Shown piece by piece: positions 57,230-64,000 of a DNA stretch of 64,000 nucleotides; positions within the stretch are counted from its first letter, which is position 1, and every line of letters starts with the position of its first letter. The stretch is from NCBI GenBank assembly GCA_963576475.1, contig OY754969.1, positions 28,991,388-29,055,387 on the forward strand, in the 5' to 3' direction. Under the pieces are notes generated by a model that saw only the letters and a program-made list of their open reading frames with translations, was not told the DNA's origin and searched no databases. This DNA is from Molanna angustata (Eukaryota > Arthropoda > Insecta > Trichoptera > Molannidae). The position numbers and the translations under genes were made by a program.

Positions 57230-57408
57230 CCAAATAATTATTTAACACGCACCCAAAAACAAGTTGCCACATTTTGGAGACTTACAATATTTATCGTCTC
57301 ACAGATCCAGACTGAAAACACAATTAAAAACTGTGTCTCCACCGGGAATCGAACCCGGGACCCTTGGATCACCAGTCATTTACCTAACCAACTGAGCCAC
57401 GAAGGCCG
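57230..57408 (-). repeat. SINE family C, complete copy
   Basis: On the minus strand: head CGGCCTTCGTGGCTCAGTTGG with an A-box-like TGGCTCAGTTGGTTAGG, B-box GGGTTCGATTCC inside a perfect T arm (CCGGG/CCCGG), then the body with 'gtgttttcagtctggatctg' and 'gggtgcgtgttaaataatta'. The acceptor ends do not pair, so it is not a functional tRNA. Confidence 0.85.
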
Positions 57409-57424
57409 ACAACTTACATACTTT

Positions 57425-57593
57425 TTAAAATAATAAATATGTCCTTTTAATAAGTAAGTACATATACATCTTCATACATTCCCTAAATTAAGCATATGTG
57501 TTATACATGGACGATATCGGTCGTGGCAGGGTTCGAACTCGCAACCGCTGTATTACTAACCCAGAGTGCTAACTGCTCTGCCACCACCCATCT
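57425..57593 (-). repeat. SINE family A, nearly complete
   Basis: Minus strand: GATGGGTGGTGGCAGAGCAG head, anticodon-loop-like TTAGTAA, B-box GAGTTCGAACCC, body and AT-rich tail. It lies 17 bp from the SINE C copy in the same orientation. Confidence 0.85.
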
Positions 57594-57599
57594 GTTTCT

Positions 57600-58435
57600 A
57601 ATGCTTATTTATATCTTTGATTATCGGGTGTCCCGTAAGAGTAGGGTTATCGAAAATCATGGAGTAAAGGATTCTATATTCCGTGTCGAAAATACAACAG
57701 GCACAAAGTTTTTAATCAATGAGGTTCACAGCCCATTCTAAACGTAGTGCCTTTACAACCTTACCTTTCGCTGGTTTCCCCATTATGGGACATGCCCCAA
57801 TGGTATGAATGAGTGTATCTTTCAAAATTGATTAATTAACCCATATTATTGTTAATTTGGACGATCTTTGCCTTGATGATCGCAACTGATGATGAGGGTC
57901 TTATAAGTCTTCAATATTATCGTCCTGTAAAAGAAATTAATCTATGTGGAATTAACGAATTGATTTTTGTAAAATCCTTGTGGTGACACAATAAATTTTA
58001 TGGTGATACATACGAGTATAAACAAATCATTTTCTTTTTTTTATGTTTATTAGTGTGGTGATTAGGCAATGCATTAGGTATTTAGATTAAGTAATAGAAA
58101 ACTGTGGAGATTGAATCTGTGTGCGTATATTGCGGAGTACTATAAAGCGTCGTGGTACAATACTATGTTTATTGATGGTTATAATAACAGTAACAGTATA
58201 ATAGATGGTACAAAATGAATTGAATGAAACTTCCTGTTACACTTGATGGATATAATATTTAATTTAGTTAGATCAACAGAATACCTATGTACCTACATAT
58301 TACAGTACCTATATAGTTCATGGATAAGGTCATTAAACGAACATCGAGACAAAACCAAAAATAAAGCAGATTAATTTTATAGAAACTTGGAAAAATACTC
58401 CAGGGCTACTCATGAAGTTGAGAGGCGGAAATAGA
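57600..58435. other. Intergenic DNA, unrecognised
   Basis: 57730-57830 has a LINE-end-like look ('tggtttccccattatgggacatgcccca'), but I cannot match it to a coding part. No gene supported. Confidence 0.4.
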
Positions 58436-58439
58436 GAAA

Positions 58440-59410
58440 TCTAGGACAATATTTAGAAAGTCTAGTCATATTGGAATATGCAGACGACTTATACGTTATC
58501 TCAAGAACTCTTCCTAGGATGAAGGATGACTTTCGCAGGCTTGAAAACTCTGCGAAAAATATGTGCTTTAAAATTAACACAGCAAAAACAAAATATGAGA
58601 GAGCAAAAAAAAAACACATAATTATAACCCGCGTCTTATTGATGTGGACACACATACAGTGGAATCGGTTGACTCTTTTTGCTATCTAGGAAAAAGATAA
58701 AAAGTATAACTCATGAAAATAATTGCAGAACTGAAATTAAGGCAAGACTGGCTGCTGATGGCAATATGTGTAAGTATGGTCTGATAAAGTACAAAAGATC
58801 CAAAATGCTAACAAGGAAAACAAAAATCCTGATATATAAAACTTTTCTCAGACCTGTTGTAGTGTATGGAGCGGAATGCTGGGTCTTTACAAAAAGAGAC
58901 GAAAATAGCCTCTTGATATTTGAAAGGGAAATCCTGAGAAAGATTTTGGGTCAGTAAATGATAGCTGAGATGGTTAGATAGAGCAGAGAGGGACTTGTGG
59001 ACGATGGGCGTTGTGAATTGGCGGCAGGAAGCGATGGTCAGGGGGGGTGAAGGGAGCTTCTGGAGGAGGCCAGGACCCACGATGGGCTGTAGCGTCACTG
59101 ATTGATTTGAAATGATAATGGACTTTGAAGGATTCGATATAATCACGAACTACGGGCATTATATGACGAACCCAATATTGTACAAATCATAAAAGTACGT
59201 AAACTGCAGTGGTTGGAACATGTCAGCCGGATGAATGTGATCATATCGCCCAAGACCCAAGCTAAAATGGCTGGATGACACAGAAGACGATATAAGCGCG
59301 ATCGGAATAACAAACTGGAGGAGCGCGGCGAAGAACAGGGACGGTTGGAAAAGGATTCTGAAGAAGGTCAGGGTCCACACAGTCCTGTAGCGCCAATGAT
59401 GATAATGACT
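58440..59410 (+). pseudogene. RTE/BovB-like RT fossil
   Basis: RT motif C LEYADDLYVISRTLPRMKDD and the following FKINTAKTK (58472-58600), then RTEIKARLAADGNMCKYGL, LRPVVVYGAECWVFTKRDE and FEREILRKILG (58727-58957). After a damaged stretch (58960-59150), LYDEPNIVQIIKVRKLQWLE, WLDDTEDDISAIGITNWRSA and KNRDGWKRILKKV (59159-59390) follow. These blocks come in the order seen in RTE-type LINEs. At least two frame changes and several stops separate them. A second NWRQEA-like tail near 59015-59090 suggests partial duplication or a nested fragment. Confidence 0.75.
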
Positions 59411-59549
59411 CATGAAGCTGATTAAGATTAGATTCAGAATTTATAAATCATTCAGATGAAAATTAATTTACATACAACCATCACGGCTATTCTACACAAT
59501 GTGAGGTAAACAGCGAAAAGTGTGCGGATGTGCACAAGCTTATAAAATA

Positions 59550-59725
59550 AAATTATAGATGGGTCGATGGCAGAGCAATTAGCGCGCTGGGCTAGTAATC
59601 CAGTGATTTCGAGTTCGAATCCTGCCTTGACCAATTTCGTTCACCTATAGCACAAGCATTTAAACTTATTTTAAGGAACGTAGGAAGATGTATATGTACT
59701 TGTTTAACAAGGACATATGAATTTA
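59550..59725 (+). repeat. SINE family A, best tRNA-like head
   Basis: The head GGGTCGATGGCAGAGCAATT ... TTGACC can pair as an acceptor stem. An anticodon arm CTGGG-CTAGTAA-TCCAG has loop CTAGTAA, which would give anticodon AGT (threonine-like). The B box GAGTTCGAATCC is at 59611-59622. The T stem does not pair well, so it is a tRNA-derived SINE. The body continues 'aatttcgttcacctatagca' with a tail 'ggacatatgaatttaaataa'. Confidence 0.88.
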
Positions 59726-59774
59726 AATAAAAATGTTGTTTTTGATTAATTGATTTTTTTTAGTGTCTATATGT

Positions 59775-59931
59775 GTGAATCCCCCACACTTTTAACTTTT
59801 GATCCACTTGATGCACAGACCCTAAAAATTCAGAATATATAGAATATTTTAGGCCTACAAAAGTTGTATACTCAGAATTTTGAATTTTTGTTCCAGTCTG
59901 GGGTTATCAAAATTTGAGTTTTTATTTTATA
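59775..59931 (+). repeat. Repeat family E fragment, cut by a Helitron-like end
   Basis: 'acttttgatccact' to 'ttgagtttttattttata' is the central part of family E. The match stops at 59931, where CTAGCTGAG begins. Confidence 0.75.
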
Positions 59932-60300
59932 CTAGCTGAGAAGCTTCGCTTCGCTCAGCTTCTAAGCTAGGGCTTGCAGCCGGCTTTTACCGCTACGCGG
60001 TAAATGACCGCCTCCGGCGGTCGATGGTACTGAGGGGTCTGAAGGTACTGAACGGTCTGAAGGTACTGAACGATCTGAAGGTACTGAGGGGTCTGAAGTT
60101 ACTAAAATGTCTTAAGGGATGAAAGATTCGGGAGGAAATGAAGAGGGGTATGAGGCATTGATGGAACGGGAGGTACAAAAGGACCTGAAGAGACGGGAGA
60201 CACTGAAGAGACGGGTGGCACTTAGGGACAGGAGGCATTGAAAGACGGGAGGCTCCGAAGGGACGGGAGACACTGAGGGACCATTTTTAATTATACAGGC
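59932..60300 (-). mobile_element. Helitron-like 3' end with three stacked hairpins
   Basis: Read on the minus strand the element ends in a hairpin AGAAGC...GCTTCT followed by CAGCTAG and then T, as expected of a Helitron 3' terminus. Inside lie two more perfect hairpins: TTTACCGC-TAC-GCGGTAAA (59986-60004) and GACCGCC-TCC-GGCGGTC (60006-60022). Then come an 18-bp tandem repeat (60026-60115) and a GACGGGAG minisatellite shared with 48590-48770. No helicase gene is present. The left (5') end is undetermined; 60300 is where the repeats fade. Confidence 0.55.
60026..60115. repeat. 18-bp tandem repeat, five units
   Basis: Units of GGTACTGAACGGTCTGAA start at 60026, 60044, 60062, 60080 and 60098. 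The last is diverged. Confidence 0.93.
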
Positions 60301-61320
60301 AATACGAAGATTGCTGAGTTTCATCTAAATCAAACGCCTATAATCCGCAAAGTGGTTAAAAAGGTTGCAAACCCTATTGTAGAAGTCAAACGAAGCTTCT
60401 CTTTTAGTTTCTTAATTTGCGTTTCACAAACCATGACACGGAGCAAGCTTTATTTTTCGCTGCTGTGTTTGTCGCCTCCGCACAAAAACGTTATTCTTAT
60501 AAAATATTAATTTACAAAATAATAAATTGTTTAATTTAAGAAAGATTGATATTTTAAACTCCTTGTAAATAAGCATGTAATAAATATTAATATTTTTTCG
60601 TGCAACTCTCCAATAATAATTAGTACTTTAAATCCTGGCAACACCGTGGTTGACATTTGACTTGACATTTAACAAATGACCGATAAATTATGTTTGCAAA
60701 CTCAACATGTAGTCTAAATCTAAACGATATTACTTAAATGTTTACTCGATCATCTATTGTGTGTTATGTGTATTTAGATTGTATAATTTTTTATGCTTAA
60801 ATAAGGATATTCGCCTTTTCAGTTAATTTAGCAAGCATTCGCAGACTCTTATTTTAACTGCAGACATTAAAGCGGTACTATAGTTTGGTTATGGACATTT
60901 TATATTTAATTCACCAGAATTTGATGTATTTCAGATTAGCATTACAGTAGCGAGATGTATTCTAAGTGCAATTTTTTTAATACTATAATTTATTTTGCCA
61001 ACTGTAACCACTAAAATATAAAATCATGTATGTTCTCTTCGGTGATAATTTATTTTTCTTGTTTATGTTTACCTCCGTTTCACGATGAAACTTTATCTGT
61101 TACAGAAACATATTATATTATTATGTTATATTTTTCAACTTGTAACTGACAGTATAGCCAATCAGCGGAGACTTTTAATTGGCTGTTAAATTATTATATT
61201 AGATGTAATATATATGCTGTTAGTCTTCCAAAAATTTATAAACAAATAAATATAATAATTTTGGTCTAAATTTAATACTTAAACTTTGTCGTATATTTGT
61301 TGAATAACAAATGAGAACGT
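60300..61320. other. AT-rich intergenic DNA
   Basis: No gene. 'ttgacatttgacttgacatt' near 60652-60671 is a short direct repeat. The start (60300-60490) may still belong to the Helitron-like unit. Confidence 0.4.
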
Positions 61321-61367
61321 ATGAGGCCGACTTAAAAATTATTTACCAGTTAAGACTAAAATCATTC

Positions 61368-61370
61368 TAA
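61368..61370. repeat. TAA target duplication, left copy
   Basis: TAA, repeated at 61702-61704. Removing the element and one TAA gives an uninterrupted RT reading frame. Confidence 0.85.
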
Positions 61371-61701
61371 CGCGACGTTCTACGTAGGCGATTCAAGGCG
61401 AACGCGAAGCGGCGCGAAAATAACAAACAGTCGGTAACTATTGAAGTGTCCTGCGTTACCGACCACGAGTAGGGTACGGTGTGACATGGCACGATGCGAA
61501 GCGAACGCGATCAATTGGTTTGATATTTTCGCGCGAATTGGAAGCGGTGCCATAGTTTTTTTTTGTAAAGTATAATGTCAGAAGCACGATTCGCGTGCCC
61601 GTAGGACAGAGCCGCAGCGTCGCACCGCATCGCTTTGAATTCGCATGTATCCGTTCGGATCGCTTCGCATTCGCTTTGAATCGCCTACGTAGGATGTCGC
61701 G
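61371..61701. mobile_element. 331-bp PIF/Harbinger-like MITE
   Basis: The TIRs run about 45 bp with few mismatches: left CGCGACGTTCTACGTAGGCG and right (reversed) CGCGACATCCTACGTAGGCG, both continuing ATTCAARGCGAAYGCGAAGC. The TAA target duplication is characteristic of PIF/Harbinger. The interior is CG-rich near both ends, with no transposase frame; the minus frame at 61456-61725 is a by-product. Confidence 0.93.
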
Positions 61702-62179
61702 TAACTCAACAACACATGCTACCATTACTTGACTACGCTGACGTTGCCTACGCTGAGATTCAACTGAAGATCAACTTAACAAACTCGAACGGTTACAAAA
61801 TGTCTACATTCGATACGTGTTTGGACTCAGGAAGTTCGACCACTTGTCCGAGAGCAGGCAACGACTGAACTGGTTAAAGATCCGTCACCGAAGAGATTCC
61901 CGTGTTCTTTCCCTTTATATATTTTATATTTTTAATGCTATAAAAGTCTTTAATTATTATTATTATTAGGTGATGTATGTATGTCGAGTATCGAGACGAC
62001 AATGCGTATATGTCAGAATAGGAAAATGTGTTCAATTCAATATGGTTATATAGTTTTTATAGTTTGATTCAAGTTTTTTCAATTAAGTTTTTGACAAAGA
62101 TATACATTGTTAGAGATATGGAGAAAACTTACCACATTAATAAGTTTTGTTGAATTTGATAGTAATATATTTTTATCGG

Positions 62180-62455
62180 ATACCTACCTGGATATTAACA
62201 AAACACGATGAAAACAGAGTGGATGCCTTTGAAAGAAAAATCTTATGCAGAATATACCTATGTACCTACTAACGACTGTCAAACATGGCGTAAAAGATAT
62301 ATATCACCGAGCTTTATGATCTTTACCAGGACATCAGCATAGTCATGAGCCATGGGGCAGCAGAACTCGAAGGTGGCAGCCAACGATAGAACAGTATGGA
62401 GTAGATTCTTGGACACAGATAGGACCCATCAAGAGTTGTGACGCTAAGAATAATG
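62180..62455 (+). pseudogene. RTE-like RT C-terminal fossil
   Basis: TKHDENRVDAFERKILCRIY at about 62200-62260, then ITELYDLYQDI-like and DRTVWSRFLDTDRTHQEL at about 62385-62440, ending in TGATGATGAT as in the element at 58440-59410. Frames shift between the pieces. Confidence 0.6.
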
Positions 62456-62579
62456 ATGATGATATTTTTATGTGAATAAAGTAATTGATTGTTGGCAATT
62501 ATTTAATTTTATTTTCTTAAATTTGTCTTCATAAATTTGAAAGTGAAATAATTTGTTAATTAAATGAAACATACAGAAA

Positions 62580-62965
62580 TGTTTTGAAAATATAGATTTC
62601 TTCTTCCTTGCCTCTTCCCAGTTCATCTGGAGCGGCCCTTCTGGTATGACCTTTCCTTTCTTGCCCTTCGGAGACCTTTCCATCTTGCGTCATTTCTCTG
62701 GTTAGTTGCTCCTCCCTCAACTCCTTAATATTTGTCCACCAGGTGGCCTATGTACGGCCTCTATTTCTGGACTGAGTGCGATATCCTGTGTGAGTTTAAC
62801 TATATGATCCTCATTTCGTCTGGTAATGTGTCCGTACCATCGGTGTCTGGCCTTTAGTTTCTCCGGAATAGAGGCGACTCCAACACTACCTCGGACGTAT
62901 TCATTTCTAATTCGATCCTCCTTTGTAACACATCTAACTCTATCCCCTTTGAAGGGGTCTCTCAT
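62580..62965 (-). pseudogene. LINE RT C-terminal fossil
   Basis: Minus frame with VRCVTKEDRIRNEYVRGSVG, then EKLKARHRWYGHITRRNEDH, the 'R.RWYGH..RR.EDH' motif of a LINE RT C-terminal region. A partial HRPPGG follows and the frame then breaks; a charged tail continues to about 62580. It is in the same orientation as the RTE-like copy at 63003 but from a different family. Confidence 0.65.
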
Positions 62966-63002
62966 AATTCTTTAGTGGTTCCTAAAAATTTCATTTGAAA
63001 GC

Positions 63003-63420
63003 AAGCATTACATACATACCATCACGCCATGCCCCTCGCGGGGTAGGCAGAGAGAACCAAACGCTACTTATTTCTATCTTGACAAACATTCATCGCCTCG
63101 TCGACATTCATACATTGTCCTAAATATATTCATTTGTTGTTCATGCTTCTGACATCTCCGCCTTTCAAAATAGCGTTCCCATGGATATGCCATCCCTTAC
63201 TTGGGCGACCCCGACCTCTCATTCGATTCCTGTCCGCAATGTATATTTTCTTTGTCAGGCGTTCCTCATTCATTCTGCCCATGTGGCTAAACCATCTCAA
63301 TGTGTTCACTTTAATTCTATTAATGACATCTTTCTTTATCTTACATTCTTTCCTTATGTCCTCATTTCTGACCCTCTCATACATCGTCCTATTATATCTT
63401 CTAACATGACTTTTAAAATA
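63003..63420 (-). pseudogene. RTE-like LINE 3' end
   Basis: Minus frame: MYERVRNEDIRKECKIKKDV, TLRWFSHMGRMNEERLTKKI, GRGRPSKGW, then a frame loss toward the (CATA)n terminus near 63009. It is truncated at about 63420. Confidence 0.88.
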
Positions 63421-63782
63421 CTTAATTCTATAATGACATGCATTTATAGAATTACCTGTCAATAATGTATAAAGAGGCTCTGGAGGATATCTATTGCAGG
63501 TATGTGTACTATTCCATTGTTACAACACATTCCTGGGTTTTCTCCCTTCCATTTCAAATCACCACAATATGTACAAATTATAGACATTCTACCAAAAGTT
63601 GATACTGGCTCAGAAATAAATTGCAACTATAGGAAAAAGCAGAATTTTCCTTTTGTCTCCATGATTCATGTTTCAATGCCACTTCTGTTATTTTACATAC
63701 AAAAAAAATAGTGTTTGGCGATATTGTTAAGCGTTTTCAATTTGACTCAGGGGCCTTATGACTTGAAGACTTAGAGGCTGTT

Positions 63783-64000
63783 TTATACTTTTAATGCTGC
63801 TAAGATGGCGCATTCAAGTGCAGTAATTTCTATTTCTTCAACGTCTTGCATATTCATCTGATCTATTGTCATTAAATTATCACGACTCCCTACCTCTATC
63901 CAATTACTTGAAGACTGAAAATCTGTACTTCCTCTTTCTTGCTGCAGAAATTGTAATACCCTATACGCCGTCATTCGTAATCTACTGGCTTCACATCTCC
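63783..64000 (-). CDS. Candidate host-gene C-terminus, running off the window
   Basis: An open minus-strand frame continues past the window edge (upstream of the ATG at 63974 it reads RCEASRLR with no stop). It ends ITALECAILAALKV and a TAA at 63783. The translation is balanced and acidic, with an N-terminal-side VLQFLQQERG helix-like part. It does not look like the local transposon fragments and no second copy is seen. I do not recognise the family. A last exon is plausible; an unknown repeat remains possible. Confidence 0.4.
   Translation of the reverse strand, partial: RCEASRLRMTAYRVLQFLQQERGSTDFQSSSNWIEVGSRDNLMTIDQMNMQDVEEIEITALECAILAALKV

Larger units (their letters stand above)
61320..61920 (+). 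pseudogene. LINE RT fossil split by a MITE
   Basis: Left of the MITE the frame reads GRLKNYLPVKTKII up to 61367. Right of it, from about 61702, the frame continues TQQHMLPLLDYADVAYAEI. After a frameshift (about 61755) it reads LERLQNVYIRYVFGLRKFDH, then LKIRHRRDSRVLSL to about 61915. The 'LLDYAD' and 'FGLRKFDH.SE.R..L.WL.IR.RR' words are typical of the post-thumb region of an insect Jockey/CR1-type LINE. The MITE lies exactly between the two coding parts with a TAA duplication. Confidence 0.8.

Noticed and set aside
57335..57408. Functional tRNA gene (minus strand)
   Set aside because: A and B boxes and a perfect T arm are present, but the acceptor stem does not pair and the sequence continues into a body shared with other copies. 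It is SINE C.
59993..60238. Repetitive proline/phenylalanine protein on the minus strand
   Set aside because: STFRPL-like repeats arise because the 18-bp DNA repeat is a multiple of three. It lies inside a Helitron-like end.
1..64000. Integrated virus, LTR retrotransposon or toxin gene
   Set aside because: I looked for protease/integrase motifs, long terminal repeats, capsid- or envelope-like frames and toxin-like ORFs and saw none. All RT motifs found belong to non-LTR elements.

Overview
The window is AT-rich intergenic DNA from a eukaryote, most probably an insect and most likely a lepidopteran or close relative. This rests on recurring short words such as TAGGTACCTA, tRNA-headed SINEs, an RTE-type LINE whose C-terminus ends in an 'AYPxRDMA' motif like one I recall from moth and butterfly genomes, and LINE 3' tails that carry a small stem-loop. 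No bacterial gene organisation, CRISPR array or rRNA gene is visible. No complete host gene is visible either. Two short stretches could be host exons: 16425-16760 (minus), which ends at a strong splice-donor-like site, and 63783-64000 (minus), an open frame running off the window edge.

Almost everything recognisable is a transposable element or a tandem repeat. The best-preserved item is a complete non-LTR retrotransposon at 21794-27173 on the minus strand. It has a 15-bp target-site duplication, a short 5' UTR, ORF1 with CCHC zinc knuckles, and a long ORF2 (endonuclease, reverse transcriptase, RNase H) broken only by two in-frame stops. Around it lie at least a dozen 5'-truncated 3' ends of one RTE-like LINE family on both strands. 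They end in (TATG)n/(CATA)n and the longest are at 27420-28120 and 46348-46974. Other LINE families survive as fossil reverse-transcriptase C-termini: 3640-3894, 53440-53680, 55340-56255, 58440-59410, 61320-61920, 62180-62455 and 62580-62965.

DNA transposons are well defined by their ends. They are a mariner-like deletion derivative (14426-14985, TA duplication), a 327-bp MITE (31729-32055, 8-bp duplication), a 537-bp hAT-like element rich in TTTCGG (56327-56863, 8-bp duplication), a 331-bp Harbinger-like MITE (61371-61701, TAA duplication) inserted into a reverse-transcriptase fossil, and two Helitron-like 3' ends (near 50034 and 59932). Three tRNA-derived SINE families (called A, B and C here) recur, and several copies are nested in other repeats or interrupted by them.

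Other structures are twelve near-identical 56-bp tandem units (15616-16287), each holding a short hairpin; long near-perfect inverted repeats at 6211-6389, 18394-18575 and 19373-19420; a five-copy repeat family at about 11, 44, 50, 52 and 60 kb; and minisatellites at 32-34 kb, 37 kb, 48-49 kb and 60 kb. Regions not listed are AT-rich DNA in which I see nothing. I found no convincing new multi-gene system. The most unusual material is the 56-bp array, the long hairpins and the nested insertions whose target sites can be read exactly.
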